A DNA stretch of 64,000 nucleotides from Zopfochytrium polystomum (taxonomy: Eukaryota > Chytridiomycota > Chytridiomycetes > Chytridiales > Chytridiaceae): the NCBI GenBank assembly GCA_025765615.1, contig JAIVFJ010000040.1, positions 124,001 to 188,000 of the forward strand. The letters run 5' to 3'. Below the pieces are notes generated by a model, which did no database searches, was not told the origin of the DNA, and worked only from the letters and a program-made list of their open reading frames with translations. Shown piece after piece: positions 22,858-34,792 of the stretch (positions within the stretch are counted from its first letter, which is position 1; each line of letters begins with the position of its first letter). Position numbers and translations under genes: made by a program.

Positions 22858-25800
22858 ATGGTTCAAGTCAAGCACCGGGGCGACTTCAAACAGATCGACG
22901 TCGATGCGGCCGGCGGCTACGATGCCGTCCTCACTGCAATCGCCGAGGCGCTGAACATTGAGGCCTCGTTCCAGCTCGAGTACACGGACCCTATTACCAA
23001 CGTCCCATGCGTGCTGCAGAGGGACGAGGACGTCGGGATGCTGTTCTCGCAGGAGTTTACCTGGGAGGTGAGCCCCTTATTTTGAACCTCCCCATGGAGG
23101 TGGTGTTTCCTCCTACTCGTTTGCTTGTGCTTGTGGAGCGCGAGTGCCAGCAGCTTGTTGTGCGCCGCGCTAAACCCGTTCTGGCTCGCCTGGAACATTT
23201 TGAAATAGGTTACGTCCTTCGAAGACACGTTTGTCGCTTCTGAAAGTGCAGAGCCAGCGGTCCTACAGGCTGGATCCACCAGCACAACGGAGAGTCGGTA
23301 TCTCCTGGATATGCTGTTCAACGGCAGTCGTGAGTCTCTCTCTTTCTCGCCACACGAGTTGCAAACTCAGCCCTCTGTTTGACGACCGTTTTGTTTTCCC
23401 GACTGTCATACGTCCATGCGGAGAATCTAGCCGACGTGATTTCGAACGAATGGAAATGCAAGAGTGGCGTCAAAGAGCACACTTTCTACATTAGGTAAAT
23501 ACCCCATTCATTTGCTACACACCTGCTTCGAAATGTTTGTTCACGTTCTCACACCGTACGAAATCTCGCAGCTACCGAAGAGACTGCGACGACTCCTTCG
23601 CTAAAGAGCTGGCCGACGGATTGAAGCCGGCATTGGAAGAAGAGCAAGTCTTTCACAAGAGCAAGCCCGTAGACAGCAAAGTGGGAGACGGCAGAGGGCG
23701 CCCGAATATTCAAGAAGAAAATAACCTTAAAGATTTGCATCCGTTTGTCGATCAGAACTGTGTCGTGAACGGGGCGGATATAGGCGCTCATTGCCTTTCG
23801 GCCCTGAACTTTTGCAAGGGGTTCATCGCGATATGCTCGGAGAAAGCAATTGAAAGGATGAAGAGAGCAGACCAAGAACCTGACGATCTGCTTTTGGAGG
23901 TAATCAATTACGGATAAATCATCAAAGAATGTTCTTTTCTAACGTCCCGCAATCAAAACAAGTGGGAGCTAGCCCTCCAAATGAGGAAGGAGAGGAATTT
24001 GGACATCTTCCCCATTTTCTTGTGCCATCGAGCAGACACGACGTTGCACGCAAAGAAACAGCTCGCATCCACGGACTGGAGCGTCAATCTTGATGACTTC
24101 CCGGACGCACTTCCCAAGCTTGGGAGGGGTAGTCTCACGGTCAGAAAGATTGTCGAAGGAGTCTCACTCCTTCTCGGCCTCAAGGCCGATCCGAAGAGGG
24201 ATTTACCAAGGTTAACAAAAAATATTGCACTTCTTCACAGTCACAACCGCTAACAAATATGTACAGAATCGTCACTGGCGTGCGCAACCTCCGAAACCGA
24301 CGCCTCATTGAAGGGAAGCGAGGCAGGCGCGCGGATCGCGAAATCTTCCTCACCCGCGCGAGCCTGTTGGGGCTGCGTGATTGGCTACAGCCACTATCTC
24401 GAGATATGGAGGCGGAACGCACTCGCCTCCTCAGAGTACTAGCACCTCAGACGCGAAAGTGGCTACTCAATGATTTACTGAAAGCAGTGTCAGGTACCAT
24501 CTTTGAAACTACCAGGCTCGAAAACCAGTACAGCGAAGAAATGAAGAGGTACAACGAAAAACCGGTGAGGATGAGTGGTGAAGAGCCCCGCAAGCCCAAG
24601 CGAAACCAGGTTATTTGGCTTCGCGGGGTACCAGGGGTGGGCAAATCAAGTATGGCGGCCTTTCTGGCGCAAGAGCTCCAAGCCTGCAGCCAGCTGGGCG
24701 GATTTTTCTTTTGCCGGGAAGATGACGAGCAGCGGAATAGCGCCAGAAACATCGTGTTGACTTTTGCATACGGCCTCGCCCGCTCCCACAACTATCTTGG
24801 GAGTTGCGTGCATCACGTCATGGAACATAGCCCGAATGTGATTACTCTTGGCCCCATGGATTTGTTGAACGACCTCATCGTTAAGCCGCTCCAGAGAGCC
24901 AGCAATGCCAAAATTCACAATTCACCCGTGGTTTTCATCATCGATGCTCCAGACGAGTGCAGTCTTGCAAGGAGCCGCGAGGAGATAATGCAGCTGGTCG
25001 AAAAGATGCGTGTTACGCTACCCAACCATGCCGTTCTGGTCGTCAGCGGCGGTCCCGACACGTTCCCAAGGAAAGCTGGACAAGTTGGACAAGTCATGGA
25101 AATGGACGTCAGCTCCGAATCCAACAAAGAAGATATTGATGAGGCTGCCCAGTGTATTCTGCCGAGCGACCTCAGAAACGAATCGGTCTCCCTTCAGAAC
25201 AAGTCGGGTGGCCTCTTTCTCTGGGTGGATCTGGCATGCATGTATCTCAGGACTTTGGATAATGCGGTCTTGCATACACTTGGCAGCGAAGAACGGGATG
25301 GCGTGAGCGGCCTCTGCGCAAAACTGTTTGACTTCCTTTTCAGTGCGAACTCGTCGATTGCCAACGGATTGCGCCATGTGCTATACATTCTTGCTGTTGG
25401 CTTTGAGCCGCTCACCGCCGCCGCGATCATCGAGCTCCTCTCTGGTGGCGAGGACAGCAAAGAAGACTTGATGCGCGCCGTCCGGACTCTAACCACGATG
25501 GGACTCGTCTTTGTCGAGGCGGAGACGGGCAAGCTCCGCTTCATGCACGTCGCCATCAAAGCGTTTCTCAAAGACCCCGCGCGGTGCCAGGACCCCCGCT
25601 TTAGCGTCGCGCCTCCCAACCGCGCCCACGCCGCGGTGGCACAGTGGTGCATCGCGGCACTCGACGGGGGACTCCGCTTCAACGCCTGCAACCTGCCGCT
25701 GCCCATCACGCCGTCGCCGGCGCTATCGTCGTCGTCGGTGTCGTCGGCCATCTTTCCCGTATCCTCTTCTCTATCGCGACACCACCTCCACGAGGAGCCC

Positions 25801-27246
25801 GCAACGATGCACAGCGATGCCGCGGCGGTGGCAGCGGCAGTGGCGGCATCCGCGGCCGCTTCGGGGGATGCAGCGCACGTTGTGCCGTTGCCCGAGCACG
25901 TGGCCTACGCGGCGCGATACTTTTGGCGGCACTGCCAGGACGCTGGTGCGCCAAAGAGCGTGGCGCCGACAATGTCCACACAGTCGAGCGCCGGTGGCGA
26001 CGTAGGAGAAGGCGCGCAGGAAAGGCGGCGCCGGCGCGGGTTCAGGTTTGGCAGGTTCGGGATCCGTCGGCGGCGGGACGCGGCTTCTGTGGACGCCAGG
26101 AGTGCGGCGGGGCCGTCGCCGACGCCGACGACGCAGTCGCGCGGCGCCTCTCGCTTGGAAGGGCGGGGCTCGTTGCCCCCGGAGCTCGAGCTCGCGCTGT
26201 GCGCGTTTCTCCCTGACCACCTCCACCACTGGCTGGAGGCCGCCTGCGTGTTAAAGTGCTTGCCGATCGTCGACACGGCGATGACGTCTCTAGCGTCGGT
26301 GGCGGGTCACCTGAACGTGGAGGTGGACGGCGCATCCGTCAGCGTGCGGACGCTGCTCGAAGACATGCGATTGGTCGCGTTCCGCTTCAAGATCCCGCTG
26401 CAAGAGTCGCCGCTCCAGGTGTACTTTTCTGCCGTCCCGTTTTCGCCGGCCAGCTCCGCGTTTCACCGGCTGTTTGTGAACAAGCGGCCGTCGGGCGTGC
26501 CGGCCCCGCAAGTGGTTCGTGGTGGGTGGACGGACTGGAAGGGCGGAATGGACGCGCCGAACGGCTGCGTGAAGGGGGCGGCGTTCAGCCCGGACCGGTC
26601 GCGGATCGCGGCGGCGTGCTCTGACCAGCGTGTCATGGTGTTGGACGCGTCGACGGGATCCGAGGTCCAGGCGATGGTGGGGCACGCCGGGTGGGTAAAC
26701 TCTGCGGCGTTCAGCGGAGACGGGCGGTTCCTGGTGTCCGGATCCGACGACCGGACGGTGCGGGTGTGGGAGATGGCGACGGGGCGCGCGGTGGCGAGGC
26801 TGGAGGGGCACACGGACTGGGTGACGGCGGTGGCTTTCAGCCCGGACGGGCAGCTGGTGGCGTCGGGCGGGTACGACCGGACGATGCGGGTGTGGCGCGT
26901 GAGCACGGGCAAAGTGACGCACGCGATCAAGACGCGGAGCCAGCCGCTGGTGGCGATCGCGTTCAGCGAGAGCGGCGAGCAGGTGAAAGGGTGGGACGGC
27001 GTGAGCAAGGTGGTGTGGGACCTCCACTCGGGGCGCCTGGCGGCCACGCCCGAGGCCGACCCGCGCTTGCACGCCGGGTCGGTCGTGAACTCGGGCGCCG
27101 GGTGGGCCGAGTCCCGGCACTTTGCCGTGCGGTTCTGGATGCCGCCCGAGTTCTGGGGAGAGCACCTCATTGTGAGCGGGCCGCTGCTGGTCGCGTACGG
27201 CGCGGGCACCTTTTTGATTGTGAAGCACTCGTTCCTGGGTGTTTGA
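22858..27246 (+). CDS. NLR-like protein: PB1-like, TIR, NACHT-type NTPase and WD40 repeats
   Basis: Six exons: 22858-23067, 23209-23329, 23431-23494, 23572-23899, 23963-24210 and 24267-27246 (1,316 residues; phases close throughout). Residues 1-70 resemble PB1 (HRGDFKQIDVDA, LEYTDP, RDEDVGMLF). Residues about 125-255 form a TIR domain: FYISYRRDCDDSFAKEL, the CKGFIAICSEKA strand, and LLLEWELAL, which places a Glu where TIR NADases have their catalytic Glu, then IFPIFL. A P-loop NTPase follows with Walker A GVPGVGKSS at 444-452 and a Walker-B-like VFIIDAPDEC near 545. A helical region and a low-complexity segment (about 790-950) come next, and four WD40 repeats near 1080-1240 (FSPDRSRIAAACSDQ, GSDDRTVRVWEM, GGYDRTMRVWRV). 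This is STAND/NLR architecture: sensor repeats, a nucleotide switch and a signalling domain. The acceptor at 23430 was chosen because it alone keeps phase. Confidence 0.85.
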
Positions 27247-27491
27247 GACCCAAGGACATTTTCATATTATTTTTCATCTTTTTCCTTTCTTCCTTTTGTT
27301 TCGAAGCGCATATCTCGTTTTTTTTGTTCACTTGTCCACTTTGCCGCCTCTCACACACTCTCTATATGCTGCTTTCGGCGGTGCGCGGGTTTTTGTACTA
27401 TTATGAGTAAAGAGAAGCAGGACAAGGGTGGAAAACCTCGCATTTTGCATTCTGGGGAGAAGACTCATGGCTAAGTTTGCAGTTTGTTTCC
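27247..27491. other. 3' flank of the NLR-like gene
   Basis: T-rich downstream DNA; nothing recognised. Confidence 0.5.
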
Positions 27492-28913
27492 TCAGTCACG
27501 GAAGAGGAACCATTTTTGACCGCCTCCGCCATGTGGCCTATTACTGTAAATCGAAAAACGACTAGAACCCACAGACCCACTAGGCGGAGGACGCTGCCTA
27601 TTGGGCGTGGTTGTCCCAGACGGGCCTGGCAGCTCCGCAACAGCAAGTGAAAATTGGACTTTTGGCGTCGTTGAGAGCGGGTCCTCCAACGTCGCTGTCG
27701 GAAACAACTCACAACTCCTTCCGTGCTGTCCGAGTCTTCTCCGCTTGCCTGAAATCCAGATCTTTTTCCTTTTTCCAGAGTTCACTTTGGCGGGCGTCTC
27801 GTGGCTTTCGTGAAGAAGCTCCACGGAATCAAACACTGTTGAAGGGCTTGGAGTCCCAGTGGCTGGCAACCGAAAGTCCGTTGGGGGGTCGTCAAACGTA
27901 TGAGCCTCCCATGTTTTTGGTTCTTGCTTGTCAACCTGGACGAAACCAAAACACGTGGCGGCAAATAGATATCTCACCTCTCCTTACGCTCGTAGTCCTG
28001 CTGGGAGCATTTGGATTACATCGACATAGCAGTCCGCTTTGTAGTTTATATTACACAACGCAGAGGCCAAGTCCGCCACCGCCGGGTTCCAGACAAAAGT
28101 GTCCACTATGAATTCTATGGATGGGTAATCGCCGCATGAAGGAGGGGCCGCAAATGCCAGGTAGGTTGAAAACGGAAGCCGTCGCCTGGGTGAGTATCAA
28201 TTTAGCCTTCCCCGTCACGTCTTTCTGGCAGTCTGTCAGGCTGTCCAAAGATTTTTCGAATCCTCGTCACGGCAGACACGGCATCGTTCCTTGTGCTCTT
28301 GTTGCGGTGCTCAACAAGAACCAACCTAACGTATGCTTCCAAATCGTCAATCATTCGCGGCATGATCTTGGCGAGCCCAATTCAGTGCCGACAGTTTCGG
28401 GGTCTAGGATGCTTCAGGCACAGACAGTTAAGGGAGGAATTTTCAGTTTATAATGAAATGAGTACAATCCGCTGCCTGAGCACGACCCCTTAGTTCGATT
28501 AGAACGAAGTTGTGGGGACGAGGCGACAATAGAAAAAAATCAAGAGAGACAACTTGCGCAATAGCTGCAACACAGCAGAAGAACGGGTTCCAAATGTCTC
28601 GCATGCTGGCTTGGGCTGCGGAGGCTCGATATTTGATCAGGTCCAAAATGCGGGTCAATTCGCTTGGAACGGATTCTGCCTCGCGGCCTTTTTCCGTCTT
28701 CGTCGGGAGGAGCGCGACTAGCGAATACAGCAGCCCGTTGCAGCAGGGCCTTGGCCATAGTTGCTTGCGCTCTTTTGCGCTGTTCGCATCGCCGACGTTC
28801 TTCCGGCAAGCGAGATTATATCCGACTATCAGGGCCTGCCGGAAAAGAAGTGCGCCCATATATACCTTTGGCGGGGGTCGTGGAGAAAGAAAAAAAATTG
28901 GACACCTTCGCAC
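27492..28913 (-). CDS. Unrecognised minus-strand spliced gene or gene remnant
   Basis: I do not recognise a family. Protein-like frames follow one another on the minus strand. About 28830-28540 encodes a charged helical stretch (SELTRILDLIKYR, QASMRDIW). 28363-28215 starts with MPRMIDDLEAYVRLVLVEH and ends at a stop. About 28175-28005 contains CGDYPSIEFIVDTFVWNP and ADLASALC. A final frame reaches the stop at 27492 (EPKTWEAHTFDDPP, then a Ser/Pro/Lys-rich tail). A GTAATC donor near 28006 joined to the CCAG acceptor near 27929 links the last two in phase. I could not find consistent splice sites for the earlier joins. It may therefore be a real gene with unseen exons or a decaying one. Base composition is less GC-biased than its neighbours. 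Confidence 0.35.
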
Positions 28914-29566
28914 AGCGAAAAATTGTGCGGCGACATGGCGGAAAAGTGCGTGCCGACACCGCTCTTTTCAGCGTTGCTCAACCTCGCCTCGAGGTCTAGT
29001 TGTTCCAGTGAATTTTGTCGTGTGAGCGCCGAATGAGGACTTTCCTAAAAAAAAAAAAAATAAAATAAAATAAATAAAAAAAACCTTCTCTTTTTTCGGC
29101 AAGTGATGGTGACGGTGATGGTGGTGGCGGGCCGGCGTTTTGAAGGTAAGGCGTTAATGAAACAAGACCGCAACAAAAAAAATATGTTACTGATCCTCAT
29201 CACCAACGCAGATTGACAGGAAGAAGCTCCGCAAAAGGCGCAGAGGTCGCCGACCTCAGCTACTCCGACGGGCGGTGGAAACATCTTGGAGGGATAGTCA
29301 ACAACCACTACGACCTTCAAACTGCGCGCCACCGCCATGAATGCTCACTTCGCAGGCAAACACAAGTGGTGGCCCAAGGAGATCCACAGCAAGCTGAAGT
29401 TGCTCAGCTGTTCTTTCGTGTGGTTTTTAAAGTGCCTCGACCTTGAACCACTCACTCTCACTCTTTGAACCAAAACAGACTCGCAACAACAAATCAGCCG
29501 CAGCGTCCTCCACCTCCTCCCTCCAATCTGTCAGTCCGTCAGTCAGCCAGTCAGTCAGTCTGTCTA

Positions 29567-29608
<42 letters not shown>

Positions 29609-29735
29609 CGCCCCCCCCTTCCACTGTTGATGAAGGAGGACTCGATCTCGCTCCGCCTCCTCCTCCTCCTCCGTGGCTGCGCGGGCGGCGCCGCACGACC
29701 CCCAGTCTCCTCCACTCACAACAACATCAGCTGCA
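28914..29735. other. Intergenic region upstream of the GRAM-VASt gene
   Basis: An A-rich run lies at 29047-29082 and a CAGT/CTGT tract at 29530-29609. No gene is recognised. Confidence 0.5.
29530..29609. repeat. (CAGT)n/(TCTG)n microsatellite
   Basis: A tetranucleotide array, CAGT units then TCTG units, about 130-210 bp before the start codon of the GRAM-VASt gene. Confidence 0.9.
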
Positions 29736-29788
29736 ATGATGGGCGGCACCACCACCACCACCAACTCCTCCGCCAATCCGTCCATGGC

Positions 29789-29824
<36 letters not shown>

Positions 29825-32800
29825 TTCGCCGCCTCCTCCGCCGTCCTCCCTTGCGCCTTCCCCGCCGCCGACTTCTCCCTCACCCTCCCCTCCTCCACCG
29901 GCGTTATCGTCGCCTTCTTCATCCGCTTCCCAGTCTCCGCACGCTCCGTCCGTGGTGTCCTCCCCTGGCAACATCGTCCCTCATCCTCCCGCCGTGACGG
30001 ATCTTCGGCGAACCGGCCCTCCAGACTACTTCTCAAGCAACAACAGCAGCAGCGGCTTCAGATCTACCACCAGTATCATCCAGAATGGATCCTCGGTTGA
30101 TGGTGCTTTACAAACTCCGTCCATCTCGTTGACGTCCCCGTCATTTCCTCTGGAGAACTCCACCTCGTCCTCGGCCGCGGTCGCAGAACCCCCGCACCTC
30201 GGCGACGCACTGGCTGACCGAGCGAACTCGTCGAACGGCTCACGCAGGGCGTCTTCTCCGCCGTATGCCAATGATGCGGCCGGTGGAGGGGTCGGCGGCA
30301 GCGCTGGCAGCCAGGCGACCTCGGCCATGGGCTCCCAGTCGTCCTCCGCAACGTCGTCGCCTGCCTCCTCAAGGAGCAAATCAAAGGGCGGCGACAAGGA
30401 AAAGCCAAGCCTCCGGTTTGCCGCTGCTTCAGCCTCTGCAGAGTGGCATCGGCTGTTCCCACATGCCCACGCCGACGATCGACTAGTCGATGGTGGGCAT
30501 GCTACATTTTCTTTGTTCTCAATTGTGCTCGTTCAGCCGGCTAAACTCTCTTCGTTGTGCCTTCTCTCCCTCCTCCTTCATAACCTTGTAGAGTACTCGT
30601 GTTCCTTCCGCAAGGAAAAGGGCAGGCTATTTCTATCCGAAAACTACATCTGCTTTTTCGCATCCCAAAGCACTATTTTTCAAATGTCTTTATACAACGT
30701 ATCGGACATTCAACGCAAAAATACTGCCATGGTCTTTCCCAATGCCATTGAGATCGAAGACAACACCGGCAACAAACTCCTCTTTACCAACTTTAGCGAC
30801 CGAGAGTCTGCCTTTGACTCCATTGTCCGTGTCTGGAACTGCCACATCCCGGTATAATCCTTTCATCTTCGTCATGTTGTAATAACATGGTGTCTATCAC
30901 TTAATATCATCTTAGCCCTGGGACGCCCGGCGAAAGTCTCCAGACTTGGCTACGAAAAACTGTCTCTGCAAGGGCCAGAACTCCTGCGCTTCGTGCCTGT
31001 TCAAACGGGACCGGGCTGTTTTGGCTATATCAGAAGACCCAGCCTCTGGAGGGGACCACGAATCAGAATCACCCAGCTTGATTCCACCGCTCAGCCGTCG
31101 CAGGTCCAGGAATTCTCTCGTGCACTCCAACTCAGACGTACAAGAGTCGGAGCGGATGCTAAACCCCGCACTAACTGCCCTCGCATCCGGTTCGTCACAT
31201 CTGTATCACGCCTCTCTTGAGCGGCCTGGCCCCGCGTCTCCGCGCATTGTTGATGACGACGACGGCCTCGAAGTGTCGGACGGCGGCTCCCGTCGGACAC
31301 ACCGGAGCGCCCGAATGGCGGAGATTATGCAGGAAGCCGCTAGTGCTCGACAGTCCTCAGACAAGGCAGACCGGCGAAGTATACGGGAAAAGGAAAAGAA
31401 ATCTGGCAAGCAGCGGCCTTACAGCACTCTCGACTACGACAGCATTACTCCAGTATCCCAGCGCAGCTCAGTCCGGCCTTTGACCCCTCCAGGGACACGC
31501 AGCAGCGGCATTGCATCGTCTTCCCTTAGCGTTATGCCCGTGTCATCCAGTGAAGCGGCGTTGTACAGCAGAAGCCTTGGCTTGTCCACTGAACTGGAAG
31601 ATATTGACGATTCGGCTCTCGATGGAGCAACACTTCCTCCCGGAGCGGTCGCGTACACCGTAGATACACGGCAGTGGGCGGGGCCGACTCGGACGATCGT
31701 GGACAGTTCTGGCCGGCCCATCGGAACGCCTGGAACACCAGCCAGTTGGGATACCGCTTCCGTCAAGATCGGCCCCGGAGGTCCTGTAAGCGCAACCGCA
31801 TCCCCAGCAGCGTCTGGAGCGATCGTGCCGATTGTCGTGACGACCCCGGTGTCAGTCTCGTGTGGATGCGAGCCCAACACTGCTTCAATGACTCCTCTCC
31901 ACGATCGCATCTACCCCATTTCACTGGACGGTATGAAGGATCGTCTTTATTCACGGGGATGGATGGTTGAAGGCGGGAACTTCTATGTAAACTTCCACAT
32001 TTTGAAGCGCAAAGCGAAAGGTCTGTCAATATTTCTTGTTGCAGCCACATTCTGTTGCTGTCTTAACTCTTTCCTCCCAATATTTCGCAGATATGAAGAT
32101 ATCGAGATGGGCTCCACCGGGACAGAATACGCCGATGGTACCGGCTACAGATATCGTCGCAAATGAAATATTGGATTTCGATGTTGCACAGCCTGGTTGG
32201 CATCGATCCCTCGAGTACTACCTTCCTATTATCGGAAGCGGGAGGGTCCGTTGTGTTACCGTCGAGGAGATTGTCAGCATCCGCCGGGGCCAGTTGAGTG
32301 TTAATTCCAACTTGTAACGAATCATCAAAGTGTGGACTAATGGGGGTTTTGCAGCAACCTTTGCGTGAAGAGCACCAACAGAAATCCAGATTTCCACGAA
32401 GGATTCCAGTACGAAGTGCTCGCTTGTCTGACGTACGCAGGACCGGGCCTCTCACGAATGATTGTCTCGGCGGTCCCGGTCTTTGACAAATTTTCTCTTT
32501 TGCGAGGTATAGATCGCTCTGCTTTGACGTGGTGTTTCTAGTCACTGAAAAAACGACCCATAATTGATCGCACTCTTGTAGTTCCGATTTCCGTGGGTGC
32601 CGTTGAGGGACTCAAGTCCACACTGAATGCACAGGAAGCGGCGCTGTTGGAGCACGCGACCATGCCATCACTGTTCACAGGAATCCCACGAAGCGCTATC
32701 CAGTCGTCAGCGTCAGCGTCAACCCTTATTGAATCGGGCGAAGATGCAACGTCTGGCGGCGATCTGACGGACGCGCACGGTCACACTTCTGCTGGTGAGG

Positions 32801-33828
32801 GACCATCGGGCTCCTCCCCGCCCACTGCCCCCACAACGCCGTCCATGACTGGTGGTTCCGTCGTACTGGTGGGAGGCCCTTCGGCCGCGTCTCTTCCGCC
32901 GACGGCACCCACGACACCGCTACTTCAGCCCCAGACCCCGGGGACTCTCACACCGCCGTCTGCGGTGCGCTCGCGTGCCGCCTCAATGACGCCGTCTCGA
33001 GCTCCGTCAACTACGCGGCGCGATCGCGGCGGCAGCGAATCCGGCGGTGGTGGTGGGAGCTTGCGGGCGGCACGTCGGCGATCGCGGTCTCGGTCGCCGG
33101 CAGCGCCGGGGTGGGTCTCGACGGGCGAGCTCGACCGCGGGGGATACGGCGGCGGCCCGCTATCGCCCATGTCGGACGACGCGCTAGCGAGCGGCCGGCT
33201 GCACCCGAAACACGCGATTGCGCTCGCGGCCTCAGCGGCGGCGGCAGCGTCGCTGTCGTCATCGTCGTCCAGCGCCGGCGCTCTGCCAGGCACGGCGGCG
33301 GCTGTCATGAGCAGCGGCGGCGGCGGCGGCGGTGTTGGCAGCAGCGTCCGCCTGCGCCACGGTTCGTCGCCGTCGCGGCGTCCTCCGCGGCGGAAAGGAT
33401 CCGGGTCTGGCACAGCCGTGCTCGCTTCGGCGGTGCTCGCGGACGGCGGCGATCTGGCAGACGTTGCAGCGATGGACGCCAGCGTGCGGTCCTTTTTGGA
33501 GATGGTGGCGCCGAGCAAAGGGTTCTGCGCGTCGACGCTGGACCGGATCGTCGGGCGGGGCGACGGAGGCAGCGGCGGCAGCGGTGTCGCGGCCGGCGGC
33601 GGCGGCGGCAGCCGCAGCGGGAGCCCGGTGTGGGACTTTATGTGGAGCCGCGACGGGGCCAAGGCGCGCCGGCTGATTCTGGCCATTGTGGTTGTGTTCC
33701 TGGCCGTGCTGGTTGTGCTGGACGGGTGGGTCATTGTGACTCTGTTGCGGGTTGTGGAAAAGGTTGGAACTGCCGTCGAAGAGGTCGAAAGGCACACAAA
33801 GGGACGGCCAAAGGTGGGCGTTCTGTAG
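29736..33828 (+). CDS. GRAM-VASt-TM protein, Lam/Aster (Ltc/Ysp2) sterol-transfer type
   Basis: Six exons: 29736-30492, 30592-30851, 30916-32020, 32091-32313, 32355-32506 and 32582-33828 (1,247 residues; phases consistent). The first 235 residues are Ser/Pro/Thr-rich. A GRAM domain (about 240-335) shows EWHRLFPHAHADDRL, GRLFLSENYICFFAS and PNAIEIED. A disordered linker leads to a VASt-like domain (about 655-830) with DMKISRWAPPG and SLEYYLPIIGSG. One transmembrane helix (about 1194-1220, LAIVVVFLAVLVVLDGWVIV) sits near the C-terminus. The family sits in the ER at membrane contact sites and moves sterol from the plasma membrane. Exon 4 also stays open in another frame until a TGA at 32166, so its frame was set by the downstream VASt sequence. 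The 42-bp fourth intron is very short. Confidence 0.85.
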
Positions 33829-34471
33829 GCCAATCAAACGAACCTTATACGTGCTCCTTCCCCACTTTTTTTTTTTTTTTCTTCTTCTTCTTTCCTTTGC
33901 ATATCGCATTCGTGTTCTTTGTTACTTCGGTTCTCCGGACTATCTCCTCGTTCTTGCTCTTCGCCCTCTTTGTGTCCTTTTTGTGTACTTCTAGTTTTAT
34001 TCGTTTCAATCGGATGCTTGGTGGAGGTGTTTCATCTCTGTCGCACTTGCGTGTTTTTTTTTTCTTCTTCATTTTTCTTTTGGTTCTTTTGTCGATCCGG
34101 TCGGATTTTCCCTTTCAAGAGCGGCGCGTGAATATCGAAAGGATGTTTTTAAAGGCAAACGTTCTTTTTTTCAATGGTTACTTTTGTTTGGGCGGTTCAC
34201 GGGGCGTACAGCCCCCACTACACGGGGGATGCACCAACTTGAAAGGTACCAACGAACCGCCAAGGGAAAGCAGGCTCTCCGCTGCTTGCATTTGATCCGT
34301 TCGGATCCGTTCACTGCAAGCCGGCTCCAGAAGGTTCGCTATCGCAGGGTTTCTGCATGTGTGAGAGTTTCTATTTTTGTCTTGCCGCAGGCACGTGCCA
34401 CAATCCAACTCTCTCTCTCTTTTCTCTCTCTCTCTCCTCTCTTTTCTCTCTCTCTCTCTCTCTTTTCTCTC

Positions 34472-34553
<82 letters not shown>

Positions 34554-34792
34554 GCTGCTCCGTCGGTCTCTGTCGGTCTCTTGGCGACAATATTTAGTTC
34601 CGTCGTCTCCGTCACCGCCACCTCACGCGCAAGCGCGAAACGTCTTCCCCCACGCCCAACTACCTTCTTCTCCTCCACCATTAACTCAGCTCACTCAGCT
34701 CTTACCTTCTGCGATCCTGCGATCGATCTGTCTGGTGCTTGCAGTCGGGGGGGAAGGGCCGTCCCACAACAATAACAACAACACACCGCCCA
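33829..34792. other. Intergenic: terminator side of GRAM-VASt gene, promoter of ABC transporter
   Basis: T tracts at 33867-33880 and 34054-34064, and the CT array listed separately. No gene is recognised. Confidence 0.6.
34408..34550. repeat. (CT)n microsatellite upstream of the ABC transporter
   Basis: A CT array of about 140 bp with TTTCTC interruptions, ending about 240 bp before the ABC transporter ATG. Confidence 0.9.

Noticed and set aside
29530..29609. Regular short repeats considered as a CRISPR-like array
   Set aside because: Simple tetranucleotide microsatellite without spacers in a eukaryotic genome.
32925..34295. Long antisense and alternative frames over the 3' exon of the GRAM-VASt gene
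   Set aside because: Arg/Pro/Ser-rich shadows; the transmembrane segment and stop at 33828 define the true frame.
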